In this document: positions 17,660 through 25,879 of the stretch, piece after piece
Numbering within the stretch: the first letter of the stretch is position 1
Layout: the number at the start of each line of letters is the position of its first letter
Assembly: GCF_000331535.1 (NCBI RefSeq)
Contig: NZ_AMZN01000040.1
Coordinates: forward strand, 1 to 64,000
Source of the DNA: Fulvivirga imtechensis AK7
GTDB taxonomy: Bacteria; Bacteroidota; Bacteroidia; Cytophagales; Cyclobacteriaceae
Direction: 5' to 3'
Length of the DNA: 64,000 bases
Program-made: the position numbers and the translations under genes
The notes under the pieces: model-generated
Databases searched by the model: none
What the model was told of the DNA's origin: nothing
The model's input: only the letters and a program-made list of their open reading frames with translations

Positions 17660-18120
17660 TACTTTACATTACATACAACTAACGATTATATCTTTGTTGC
17701 TATCCTCGAACTTTAATTTAAAACAAACGTGATCACATCTCAATACGCCACCATATCACTATTTTCACACTATTGACCTTCAAACAGAGAATTTTATAAT
17801 TTATACATTTTTTTCTTGATGCTCTTTTGTTTTGTCTACTATGTTATAATAAAACTTACATCACCTATAACATGCTCGGTCACCCTAATCACGAAAGCTT
17901 AGTAGTCGGCAGTTGGCAAAAAACGGCATGAGTACTGAGTTGTGAGTATTGAGTAGAAGAACGGCTGATACTCTGGTGTGATGATTGCTGAATTGGTTTA
18001 CTAAATTTTTGCCACTGTTTTTTCTTTAGATAAGCAAAATTTGAAAGCATAGCAGCGTTATGGTTTCAAAAAAAAGAGGGGTGAAAATAGTGAATAAATT
18101 TAAGGGTCACCCTGAAGCAT
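17660..18120. other. Gene-free stretch with scattered short repeats
   Basis: About 460 bp of AT-rich sequence between the sensor gene and the repeat at 18121. I see no credible gene. It holds heptamer repeats (17904-17951) and two copies of the short string GGTCACCCT (near 17879 and 18109). Confidence 0.6.
17904..17951 (+). repeat. Degenerate heptamer tandem repeat, site 2
   Basis: Two 7-bp units at 17904-17917 (AGTCGGC, AGTTGGC), then after 13 bp three more at 17931-17951 (AGTACTG, AGTTGTG, AGTATTG) followed by AGT. The same AGTnnnn period is seen at 555, 41422 and 53771. Confidence 0.75.
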
Positions 18121-18305
18121 CCAACAACTTCAAGTTGATTTTGTGGATAATGACAAGTTAACTGAACGGCTGTGAGAAAATGGCGTTAAGAATTTCAATG
18201 CCACACGTACACTTTGTAAATCACACTGTTGAGCCCCGTTTTTTCACGGGGTGAGTTTGTGATTTGTCATCGCAGGCATTGAAATTTAGCCATTTGCTCA
18301 CAGCC
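18121..18305 (+). repeat. Dispersed repeat, copy 2, within a long imperfect hairpin
   Basis: Bases 18121-18226 repeat the sequence of 1-105 in opposite orientation. In addition, 18168-18226 and 18257-18305 are inverted relative to each other: both arms read GGCTGTGAG, then AAATGGC or close, then AATTTCAATGCC and finally a TAAATCACAC/CAAATCACAA end. The 30-bp centre contains a smaller GC hairpin (CCCCGT at 18234, ACGGGG at 18246). This looks like paired ends of a small transposable element or a decayed insertion sequence. Confidence 0.75.
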
Positions 18306-18647
18306 TTGACTTTTTTTGTTATCCCGAATACTTTAATGCTTTCGGGGAACACAAAAGTAAGACCTATGCTATGTAAAGTCAAAATAGACACAAAAGTTAC
18401 AAACTGAGCAATAAGATGTTATCATCTGACTATCAACATGTAATGAAAACTTCTCACTGGTACCGGCAGAAAGAATCTTCCTAAGTTGTGAATAGCACCC
18501 TTGAACTAAGTAAGATTCTTCATTCAAAAACCTTAAAGAGGCTTTTTTTGACTGGTTTCTGATATGCACACCTTATAATCGGTTCTACTATGTCGAACTC
18601 AAGTTAAATTACTATATTTAGAAGCTATAACTAAAGGAACTTACGAC
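18306..18647. other. Gene-free stretch upstream of the TPM genes
   Basis: About 340 bp. A CCCGAA...TTCGGGG imperfect palindrome lies near 18322-18348. A 66-codon open frame on the minus strand (18369-18569) has no recognisable family and poor amino acid composition, so I do not call it. Just upstream of the first TPM gene TATATTTA (18613-18620) is one base off the -7 consensus. Confidence 0.5.
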
Positions 18648-19301
18648 ATGTCTATGTTCAGCCGTATCTCTGAAAATGATTTGGTCAGGATCAGGGAAAC
18701 AGTAAAACGCGCGGAGAACCAGATCTCAGGAGAGATCATGCCGGTATTGGTCAGGCAAAGCCATCACTACCCGGCGGTTAAATGGAAATCAGGCTCTTTG
18801 CTCGCCTTGGTAGCTTTTGTAGCCATTGTTGTCATCGACAGGTGGTTCCCTCAAATCGCTGTTTATGATCCCTTGTATTATTTTCTTATTGTATCATGCT
18901 CGGGCATCCTGGGCGCTATGCTTCCGTTATGGTTTCCTTCTTTGAAAAGATTTTTAGTCACTGAGGCTGAACAAAAACATGCCGCCAGACAAAAAGCCGA
19001 AACAGTTTTTCTGGAGGAAGAAGTATTTAACACTGCGCACCGCACTGGCATTATGATCTTCGTCTCCTTTCTGGAGCATGAAGTAATAGTAATGGCCGAT
19101 AGTGGCATTAGCAGCAAGGTGAACCAAAAAGAATGGGACAGCATAACCAACAACCTCATCGACCATATCAAAGCAGAACGGTTGATAGATGGTATTGAAG
19201 AAGCAGTGACCCAATGTGGTCAGTTGCTGTTGGAAAAAGGCTTTTCGAAAAAGGCTGATGATAAAAATGAATTATCCGATCACTTAAGAATCGATCCATG
19301 A
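18648..19301 (+). CDS. TPM-domain (TLP18.3/Psb32/MOLO-1) membrane protein
   Basis: A 217-residue protein. It begins with a SRISENDLVRIRETVKRAENQISGEIMPVLVRQS segment typical of bacterial TPM proteins, continues with two hydrophobic segments (about 50-68 and 74-95) and ends with a cytosolic or periplasmic domain containing HRTGIMIFVSFLEHEVIVMADSGI. TPM domains occur in membrane-associated acid phosphatases and repair factors; the biochemical function here is unknown. It overlaps the next gene by 4 bp (ATGA). In many Bacteroidota a lemA gene precedes this pair, but none is present here. Confidence 0.85.
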   Translation: MSMFSRISENDLVRIRETVKRAENQISGEIMPVLVRQSHHYPAVKWKSGSLLALVAFVAIVVIDRWFPQIAVYDPLYYFLIVSCSGILGAMLPLWFPSLKRFLVTEAEQKHAARQKAETVFLEEEVFNTAHRTGIMIFVSFLEHEVIVMADSGISSKVNQKEWDSITNNLIDHIKAERLIDGIEEAVTQCGQLLLEKGFSKKADDKNELSDHLRIDP

Positions 19302-20206
19302 GAAAGCTGTTGCTATTTACATACCTGCTCATCAGCACGGCCATGCTGTCAGCCAAAGAGGTGCCTTATCTCACAGGAAGGATTGTCGATGAAACGGGGC
19401 TGCTTAGCCAACAAACCATAGTGTATCTGGAGGGTATAATGAAAGCCCACGAAGACAGCACGTCAAATCAACTGGCCGTACTGCTAGTGACCACCCTTGA
19501 AGATGAAGTATTGGAAGATTACTCCCTCAAAGTGGCAGAAACCTGGAAGCTGGGGCAGAAAGAGAAAGATAATGGAGTGTTGCTTCTGGTTGCCATCACT
19601 GATCGTAAGATGAGGATTGAGGTCGGCTACGGGCTGGAGGGGGTCTTAACGGATGCCTTGTCAAACCACATAATAAGAAATGAAATTGCTCCCAATTTCA
19701 GAAGAGACGATTATGATGAAGGGGTAAAAGCAGGGGTTGAAGCTATCTTAGCAGCCATTGCGGGAGAATATGCCGCTAATACAACCTCAGAGTTTGCATC
19801 ATCAGATATTAGTGGTGAAATCCCCTGGTTTATAAGAATATTTATGGGGCTGATATTCTTGTTAGTAGTAGGAAGCTTCACCTTTATTGCTCTCTTTACT
19901 AAGGGCTGCAGCAGTTGGTTTTTATTTGCATTCTTAATCCCTTTTTATCTTACTTTTCCGTTGATCATTTTCGGCATTACAGGAGGTATTACGCTTTTTC
20001 TTATCTATTTCTTTGGTTTCTTGTTCATGAAGCTTTTCTACTTTAAAACTTCTGCCGGCACACGAATTTTTACCAGCCTTTCATCTCATGTAAAGTCATC
20101 CGGAGGCTCCGGGTGGTCGTCAGGGTCCGGATGGTCTTCAGGTGGCAGCAGCTTTTCGGGCGGTGGTGGCAGCTTTGGAGGAGGCGGATCAAGCGGATCA
20201 TGGTAA
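19298..20206 (+). CDS. TPM-domain protein with Gly/Ser-rich tail (YgcG-like)
   Basis: A 302-residue protein with a signal peptide (about 20 residues, ending LSAK), a TPM domain from about 25 to 150 (GRIVDETGLLS, NQLAVLLVTTLED, KDNGVLLLVAITDRKMRIEVGYGLEG), two or three membrane segments from about 180 to 250, and a tail after 265 built almost only of Gly, Ser and Trp. This is the standard YgcG layout. The flexible tail probably protrudes from the membrane. It is translationally coupled to the preceding TPM gene. Confidence 0.88.
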   Translation: MRKLLLFTYLLISTAMLSAKEVPYLTGRIVDETGLLSQQTIVYLEGIMKAHEDSTSNQLAVLLVTTLEDEVLEDYSLKVAETWKLGQKEKDNGVLLLVAITDRKMRIEVGYGLEGVLTDALSNHIIRNEIAPNFRRDDYDEGVKAGVEAILAAIAGEYAANTTSEFASSDISGEIPWFIRIFMGLIFLLVVGSFTFIALFTKGCSSWFLFAFLIPFYLTFPLIIFGITGGITLFLIYFFGFLFMKLFYFKTSAGTRIFTSLSSHVKSSGGSGWSSGSGWSSGGSSFSGGGGSFGGGGSSGSW

Positions 20207-20237
20207 TCGATCCGCTACTTTTTGATCACGTTAAACT

Positions 20238-20978
20238 CTAAACCTCCTCATCTTCAGCAGCATCCTCCTCTCTGGTGATGGTTCCAAGACCTGAAATATT
20301 TGTTTTCACTTGTGCAGGATTTCCCCTGTAGGTAATGCCTCCTACACCACTTACTGAAGCATCTAATGCTTCTTTTACGTTCAGCGAGGCCCCGCCAACT
20401 CCGCTGATCTCGATCTTACACTTCTTGCTGACGAGTCGTTTGGCATCTAGTCCGCCTGCTCCGCTCATCTGAATGTTTTGCTCAGTCACATTACCCCTTA
20501 ACTCAACAGCTCCTGCTCCAGAAACATTAACCTTTAATGCTTTCAGGTCTACACTCAGGTCTATGGCGCCTGCTCCGGACATTTCGAGCCTCAGGTAATC
20601 ACCGGTAATTACATCTTCACTTTCTATAACGGAGGCCCCGCTTGAAGAAATCGCTGTGAGTTCGGTGAACTCTATGAGTAGCTTAACACCTTCCCTACTC
20701 TTAAGGGTTCTGTCACTCTTTACCTCCAAAACATCGCCTTTTTGCTTCACTTCGATGAACTCATGTAAATTTTCATCGGTAGTAATGATAAGGCCCGGAG
20801 AGTCCGATTTCTTCAGATACACTTCAAAATTGCCACTAACTTGTACTTTACTAAAATTGTCAACGGCCCTTTCTTGCTCCATGATATTGCCGTTTCCCCG
20901 CTCCTGTTTGTATGAATCACATCCGGTAAGCATGGTAAATAGTATCAGTGCGGTTAATATTATTGCAGTCGGTTTCAT
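20238..20978 (-). CDS. Head-GIN domain lipoprotein (DUF2807)
   Basis: A 246-residue lipoprotein with lipobox LTGC at Cys20. The rest is a right-handed beta-helix with a regular series of short hydrophobic turns rich in SGAG or SGVG (for example EMSGAGAIDLSV, QMSGAGGLDAKR, EISGVGGASLNV), which is the DUF2807 adhesin-like fold common in Bacteroidota. Such proteins are thought to sit on the cell surface or periplasmic face; no function is assigned. It ends in an acidic tail. It converges on the TPM pair. Confidence 0.88.
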   Translation of the reverse strand: MKPTAIILTALILFTMLTGCDSYKQERGNGNIMEQERAVDNFSKVQVSGNFEVYLKKSDSPGLIITTDENLHEFIEVKQKGDVLEVKSDRTLKSREGVKLLIEFTELTAISSSGASVIESEDVITGDYLRLEMSGAGAIDLSVDLKALKVNVSGAGAVELRGNVTEQNIQMSGAGGLDAKRLVSKKCKIEISGVGGASLNVKEALDASVSGVGGITYRGNPAQVKTNISGLGTITREEDAAEDEEV

Positions 20979-21049
20979 AGTTGTTATCTTTTTGATTGAC
21001 AGCTAAATTTAAAAAATCAATTCAATATCAGGAATGATCAATAACAATA

Positions 21050-21080
21050 TTGGTTATCTGTGGTACTTACATTATTTTTG
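21050..21080 (+). promoter_or_regulatory. Promoter of the glyA-tatC-rpiB operon
   Basis: A near-ideal Bacteroidota housekeeping promoter: TTG at 21050-21052, a 20-bp spacer, and TATTTTTG at 21073-21080 (an exact TAnnTTTG). Transcription would begin near 21087, 20 nt before the ATG at 21107. This excludes the longer glyA reading that begins at 21050. Confidence 0.7.
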
Positions 21081-21106
21081 GGCTTCATTTTCACATCCAT
21101 GTAATT

Positions 21107-22378
21107 ATGCAAAGAGATACAGTAATTTTTGACCTCATCAACAAAGAAAAACACAGGCAGGAATCAGGCATAGAATTGATCGCCTCGGAAAATTTTACGT
21201 CACCTCAGGTTATGGAGGCTATGGGGAGTGTACTTACCAACAAATATGCCGAAGGTTTACCTGGGAAGAGGTATTATGGTGGATGTGAAGTAGTAGATGA
21301 AATAGAGCAACTGGCTATTGACCGTGCAAAAAAATTGTTTGGAGCCTCATGGGTCAATGTACAACCTCATTCAGGAGCACAGGCTAACGCTGCCGTAATG
21401 CTGGCAACTTTAAATCCCGGCGACAAAATTTTAGGTTTTGATCTATCACATGGCGGGCACCTTACTCACGGGTCGCCTGTAAACTTTTCAGGCAAGTTAT
21501 ATCAGCCGGTTTTTTATGGTGTAGACGAAGCGTCAGGACTCATCGATTGGGATAAAGTGGATGAAATTGCAAAGAAGGAAAAACCGAAAATGATCATCTG
21601 CGGGGCTTCAGCATATAGCCGCGACTGGAACTATGAAAGTCTCAGAAAAACCGCAGACAATGTTGGCGCTCTGTTAATGGCTGATATCTCACATCCATCA
21701 GGGCTGATAGCCAGAGGACTGCTCAATGACCCTATCGAGCATTGCCATATTGTGACTACTACCACGCATAAAACGCTACGGGGCCCAAGAGGGGGAATGA
21801 TCATGATTGGCGAAAATTTTGATAATCCCTGGGGACTAAAAACACCTAAAGGCGAGCTTAGAAAAATATCATCACTACTTGATTCCGGAGTATTCCCGGG
21901 TACTCAGGGTGGCCCGCTGGAACATGTTATTGCTGCAAAAGCGGTGGCCTATGAAGAAGCTTTAAGTGAAGACTACCTGAATTACGTAGTGCAGGTAAGC
22001 AAAAATGCCAAAATAATGGCTAAATCATTTATTGATAAAGGTTACAAAGTAATATCAGGAGGCACTGATAATCACATGATGCTGATCGACCTCCGTTCTA
22101 AAGATATGACTGGTAAGCTGGCTGAAAACACATTAATTCAGGCTGATATTACTATCAATAAAAACATGGTTCCGTTTGATAACCAGTCTCCTTTTGTAAC
22201 TTCAGGAATGCGAATAGGAACAGCCGCAGTAACCACAAGAGGCATGAAAGAAGATGATATGGTCAAAATAGTTAATCTCATTGACAGGGTTCTTATGAAC
22301 CATGACAACCAGGATGAAATAAAGAACGTTAAGAGTGAGATCAACAATTGGATGAATCAATTTCCTCTTTATAAATAG
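21107..22378 (+). CDS. glyA: Serine hydroxymethyltransferase
   Basis: A PLP enzyme of about 423 residues that interconverts serine and glycine while charging tetrahydrofolate with a one-carbon unit. Diagnostic features: [11 protein letters not shown] near the start, [15 protein letters not shown], the PLP lysine in [14 protein letters not shown], and the C-terminal [15 protein letters not shown]. The ATG at 21107 gives the usual N-terminus and lies just downstream of the predicted promoter. The stop codon overlaps the tatC start by 1 bp. Confidence 0.96.
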   Translation: MQRDTVIFDLINKEKHRQESGIELIASENFTSPQVMEAMGSVLTNKYAEGLPGKRYYGGCEVVDEIEQLAIDRAKKLFGASWVNVQPHSGAQANAAVMLATLNPGDKILGFDLSHGGHLTHGSPVNFSGKLYQPVFYGVDEASGLIDWDKVDEIAKKEKPKMIICGASAYSRDWNYESLRKTADNVGALLMADISHPSGLIARGLLNDPIEHCHIVTTTTHKTLRGPRGGMIMIGENFDNPWGLKTPKGELRKISSLLDSGVFPGTQGGPLEHVIAAKAVAYEEALSEDYLNYVVQVSKNAKIMAKSFIDKGYKVISGGTDNHMMLIDLRSKDMTGKLAENTLIQADITINKNMVPFDNQSPFVTSGMRIGTAAVTTRGMKEDDMVKIVNLIDRVLMNHDNQDEIKNVKSEINNWMNQFPLYK

Positions 22379-23232
22379 TGACAAACCATCTGGATCAAGT
22401 GGGTGAAGAAAGGGAGATGTCTTTTATAGATCATCTCGAGGAGTTGAGGTGGCACCTGATCAGGGCTGTGATTGCCATATTTATTTTTTCTATTGCCGCG
22501 TTCGTGGCAGTAGATTTTGTTTTTAATACAGTCATTCTAGGCCCTGCCAAACCGGAGTTCTGGACGTTTCGAATGCTTTGCAAGCTGGGAGAGTTGATGA
22601 ACTCCACCGCCATATGCATTGAAGAGATACCCTTTAAGATACAAAGCCGACAAATGACGGGGCAATTTACCATGCACATTACCTCGTCATTTGTTATTGG
22701 TCTGATCGTGGCTTTTCCGTATGTATTCTGGGAATTCTGGAGATTTATTAGCCCCGGTCTTCATATGAACGAAAAAGCGGTGAGTCGTGGTGCAGTTTTT
22801 TCCGTGACATTGCTTTTCACACTCGGCATCCTTTTCGGATACTACATCATGGCTCCCTTATCGGTCAATTTTCTGGCTAACTATCAGGTGAGTGAGCTGA
22901 TCTACAATGAGTTTGATATTACTTCGTATGTAGGTACTATTTCAACGCTGGTTTTGGGCAGTGGTATACTTTTCCAGCTTCCAATTGTTGTCTATTTCCT
23001 GTCAAAAATAGGTGTAGTAACACCAGACCTGATGAAAATCTATCGAAAGCATGCCATAGTAGTGATACTCATGCTGGGAGCAGTGCTAACGCCCCCGGAT
23101 CCATTAAGTCAAATTCTCATTGCTTTTCCATTGTTCGGGCTGTATGAATTGAGTATCTTAATATCACGTTCGGTCTACCGTAAACAGCGAAAAAAGGAAT
23201 TATTAGAACAGCAAAAATACAAGCAATCATGA
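22378..23232 (+). CDS. tatC: Sec-independent protein translocase subunit TatC
   Basis: A 284-residue inner-membrane protein that recognises twin-arginine signal peptides. The motif FIDHLEELRWHLIR at the N-terminus and six hydrophobic segments are clear, as is the FxFxxPFxxxEFW-like stretch (here FPYVFWEFWRFISPGL). The start may be GTG at 22378, sharing a base with the glyA stop codon, or ATG at 22417 (MSFIDHL). The former gives a 13-residue charged extension. No tatA lies nearby. It overlaps rpiB by 4 bp. Confidence 0.94.
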   Translation: MTNHLDQVGEEREMSFIDHLEELRWHLIRAVIAIFIFSIAAFVAVDFVFNTVILGPAKPEFWTFRMLCKLGELMNSTAICIEEIPFKIQSRQMTGQFTMHITSSFVIGLIVAFPYVFWEFWRFISPGLHMNEKAVSRGAVFSVTLLFTLGILFGYYIMAPLSVNFLANYQVSELIYNEFDITSYVGTISTLVLGSGILFQLPIVVYFLSKIGVVTPDLMKIYRKHAIVVILMLGAVLTPPDPLSQILIAFPLFGLYELSILISRSVYRKQRKKELLEQQKYKQS

Positions 23233-23660
23233 GCAAAATAGCAATTGGTGGTGACCATGCCGGTTACGAATATAAAAGCAAACTTATTGGCTGGCTGGAA
23301 GCACACGGCCATGAGGTAAAAGATTTCGGCACATATTCTGCCGATTCGGTAGACTATCCGGATTTTGCTCACCCGGTAGCCTCAGCAGTGGAGAGCAAAG
23401 CATTTGATCAGGGCATTCTTATCTGTGGCAGTGCCAATGGGGTAGCCATGGCTGCCAACAAACATCAGGGAATAAGAGCCGCTATCTGCTGGAATGAAGA
23501 GTTAGCTGAGCTGGCAAGACAACATAATAATGCCAATGTACTCTGTCTGCCTTCAAGATTTATGGTATACGATCTGGCTGAAAAAACTGCACAGGCATTT
23601 CTCTCCGCGTCATTTGAAGGTGGAAGACATGAACGCAGAGTAGAGAAGATCAGTTGCTGA
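23229..23660 (+). CDS. rpiB: Ribose-5-phosphate isomerase B
   Basis: A 143-residue RpiB/LacAB-type isomerase that interconverts ribose 5-phosphate and ribulose 5-phosphate in the pentose phosphate pathway. It opens with IAIGGDHAGYEYK and contains the active-site Cys in ILICGSANGVAMAANK, plus the ARQHNNANVLCLPSR segment. The length is normal. It overlaps tatC by ATGA and is the last gene of the operon, converging on the membrane-protein gene at 23680. Confidence 0.95.
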   Translation: MSKIAIGGDHAGYEYKSKLIGWLEAHGHEVKDFGTYSADSVDYPDFAHPVASAVESKAFDQGILICGSANGVAMAANKHQGIRAAICWNEELAELARQHNNANVLCLPSRFMVYDLAEKTAQAFLSASFEGGRHERRVEKISC

Positions 23661-23679
23661 CCAATGCAGGTTTAAGCAC

Positions 23680-25080
23680 CTATTTTCTAAGATAGTAGAT
23701 ATTATCCCCGGAGGTTTCATATCTGCTATGCACCTTTGGAAGCCTTTCCAGCACGTATGGCATTACGTCATGCCTATCAATAATTACATCGGGGAGGTCA
23801 TCAACCAGCCCCTTGTGCAGAATGGTAAGGTTATCGTAGTACTCAGGGTTGCGAAACAATTCTTCTGATAATTGCCAATTGAGGAATGGCGTAGCAGGAT
23901 AGGCATTCAAATAGGGTTCCAGGTTATGATCAAGTACGAGTACACGCTTATTCCTCCATTGGTCATCCCCTTTCACCAGGTAATTTTCAAATCCCAGGTA
24001 TTTCTCACTAATGAAGAATCCAAAGTAGATACCAAGATTAAAGAGGATAACTGAAACAAAAAAGGCGAAAAAGGCCAGCTCAGCCATCCATTTTTTTCTG
24101 ATCAACAAAAAGTAATGACTCAGAAAAAAAGCTACCGGAGGAACAAAAATGGCAAATATATTAGGAGATAAGGTGCCGCTGATAAATATAAATGCCAGTG
24201 AAAATACTATCCATACAAACATCACTTGTGTTAGTCTTACCTGGTAATTGGTGAACCTCGCACGCTGCCCCATTCTTACAAAAGCTAACACGAGAAATAC
24301 CAATGGTATGCTAAATAATACAAAAACTCCTGTTATTGACATGTATTGCTCCACCTCATAATCAAGCAACGGATTTAAAAAGTTATAAACAAAGGCCTTC
24401 AACCTGCCTCCCATCAAAAAATATGAAGCTGCGAGCAGCATGGGAAGCATGAAGCCATATAGCATGAGCAAGTACCTTCTGGCAACGGTACCGGTGAAAA
24501 AAGTGAATATCAATAATGCTGCAATTCCAAAGGTAATATTGGGTAAGTAAAAAAGATAGGCTATACCTATAAAGAGCCCGATGTTAAGGATCATCTCATC
24601 CTGTTTGGCACGGAACTCAATGTGACTGAAAATATTATTAAGGGCTAGTAGAAGAAAGGTTGTGCCCATCAAAACGGGTGTCAATGTCAAAAAATCAAAG
24701 GAAAAAGACATTAACAGACCGTATATAAGGCCCGGCACATAGGTGTTTTCATTATAGGCTTTATTGAGCAGCAGCAGCCGGTTAAATATCAGGCATTGAA
24801 AGGCCACAAGTAACAGTGCTATGATCTGGTAAGCCAACTGCGAACGGCCAAAGAAAAAATCCACGGCCATATATACAAAAGCTGATAGCGGAGCGATATT
24901 ATCCCATACCCCATCATAAAGACTGGAGCCGGCATCAAGGCGCTCACCTACCAGCATGTAATTGAGCTCGGGCATCGTTAGTGCATCATCGCTCAGCATA
25001 ATTGGCAGGCGGATGGCCAGCAACAATACGAAAATGATGACCAGACGATATGGATCGTTTATTCGAAAATAGTTTAACAA
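23680..25080 (-). CDS. Polytopic membrane protein of unknown function
   Basis: A 466-residue protein with about ten to twelve hydrophobic segments from residue 12 to about 350, then a hydrophilic C-terminal domain of about 100 residues. The N-terminus YFRINDPYRLVIIFVLLLA and the early acidic loop (DDALTMPELNYMLVGERL, then LYDGVWDNIAPLSAFVY) resemble GT-C glycosyltransferase-like or DUF6427-like membrane proteins. I cannot decide between them. The start is probably the TTG at 25080. No glycan genes lie next to it. Confidence 0.7.
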   Translation of the reverse strand: MLNYFRINDPYRLVIIFVLLLAIRLPIMLSDDALTMPELNYMLVGERLDAGSSLYDGVWDNIAPLSAFVYMAVDFFFGRSQLAYQIIALLLVAFQCLIFNRLLLLNKAYNENTYVPGLIYGLLMSFSFDFLTLTPVLMGTTFLLLALNNIFSHIEFRAKQDEMILNIGLFIGIAYLFYLPNITFGIAALLIFTFFTGTVARRYLLMLYGFMLPMLLAASYFLMGGRLKAFVYNFLNPLLDYEVEQYMSITGVFVLFSIPLVFLVLAFVRMGQRARFTNYQVRLTQVMFVWIVFSLAFIFISGTLSPNIFAIFVPPVAFFLSHYFLLIRKKWMAELAFFAFFVSVILFNLGIYFGFFISEKYLGFENYLVKGDDQWRNKRVLVLDHNLEPYLNAYPATPFLNWQLSEELFRNPEYYDNLTILHKGLVDDLPDVIIDRHDVMPYVLERLPKVHSRYETSGDNIYYLRK

Positions 25081-25216
25081 GAATATCTGCTTTTATATGA
25101 GATGCACGAAGTTAAGCCAAACTACAAAAAGGCTCTATCTATGCATCTCAAAATTTGGGTCCGACAACAAACTTTTTAAATTCAAAAATTGTGTTTTAAT
25201 CAGTGTCTCTAAGATC

Positions 25217-25274
25217 TTCTTAAAGCCACTTAGAGTTTTCTTACAATCACTAATTAGGGCTTGTAAGAAAACTC
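25217..25274. repeat. Dispersed repeat arm plus perfect 14-bp hairpin
   Basis: Bases 25217-25256 match the reverse complement of 31939-31979 with about two differences. Overlapping it is a perfect inverted repeat: GAGTTTTCTTACAA at 25233-25246 and TTGTAAGAAAACTC at 25261-25274, with a 14-bp loop. It is probably a mobile hairpin element or a processing site. Confidence 0.75.
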
Positions 25275-25283
25275 ACAACTTAT

Positions 25284-25387
25284 CGTCATTGCGAACGAAG
25301 TTCGGAAATCCCCACTTCCTTGGCGTACATTAAGAGGGGACCGCTTCGATTCCTCCCAGTGGTGAGACCGGGACGGGCGCGATGACG
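25284..25387. repeat. CGTCATTGCG-type palindromic repeat
   Basis: The ends are CGTCATTGCG (25284-25293) and CGCGATGACG (25378-25387), nearly perfect inverted copies about 100 bp apart, with GAACGAAG and GACCGCTTCG also pairing partly inside. Similar CGTCATTGCGA-type repeats are widespread between genes in Bacteroidota and other bacteria, so this is probably a known class. Confidence 0.65.
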
Positions 25388-25494
25388 ACAAGAATTTTCT
25401 TATATACATTAAGTGTTTGTTATAAACACTGCCCGTTCACTATAATAAAACCATAAAGACAGAAAAAAGTAAATTAAATCTGATATTTGCAACT

Positions 25495-25875
25495 ATGAAC
25501 GAAAGTAAAAGACAGCAAAAATTTTCTAAACTGATCCAGCGTGATCTGAGCGATATCTTTCAAAAGGATAAACCAGGCATTTTTACCAATACCTTTGTAA
25601 CGGTGGCCGATGTCAAGATCACTCCCGACCTAAGTGTGGCTAAGGTATATCTTTCCATGCTGATGGTAAAAGATAAAAATGAGATGCTGGAGAAAATAGA
25701 TCGTCATAAAAAAGAAATCAGAAGAGACCTGGGAAATAAAATAGGAAAACAGGTGCGCAAGGTCCCGGAGTTAATCTTTATTATAGATGAAGTAGAAGAA
25801 AAAGCCTCACGAATTGATCAACTGATAGATAATCTAAATATTCCACCTGCCGACAGCGAAGACGAAAAACAATAG
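25495..25875 (+). CDS. rbfA: Ribosome-binding factor A
   Basis: A 126-residue KH-like protein that binds the 30S subunit during late 16S rRNA maturation. The family pattern is clear: RQQKFSKLIQRDLSDIF near the start, TVADVKITPDLSVAKVYLS in the middle, and KEIRRDLGNKIGKQVRKVPELIFIIDE towards the end. An acidic tail follows. The next gene, the FtsX-like permease, begins 4 bp after its stop codon. Confidence 0.95.
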   Translation: MNESKRQQKFSKLIQRDLSDIFQKDKPGIFTNTFVTVADVKITPDLSVAKVYLSMLMVKDKNEMLEKIDRHKKEIRRDLGNKIGKQVRKVPELIFIIDEVEEKASRIDQLIDNLNIPPADSEDEKQ

Positions 25876-25879
25876 CCTG

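Larger units (their letters stand above)
25081..25494. other. Gene-free divergent region rich in hairpins
   Basis: A 414-bp stretch between a minus-strand membrane-protein gene and rbfA. Besides the repeats listed separately it holds a small inverted repeat AGTGTTT/AAACACT near 25411-25430 and an AT-rich stretch before rbfA with GATATTTG, one base off a -7 box. No coding potential that I would support. Confidence 0.6.

Noticed and set aside
18369-18569. 66-codon minus-strand frame
   Set aside because: No promoter, no family, next to a repeat; treated as chance.
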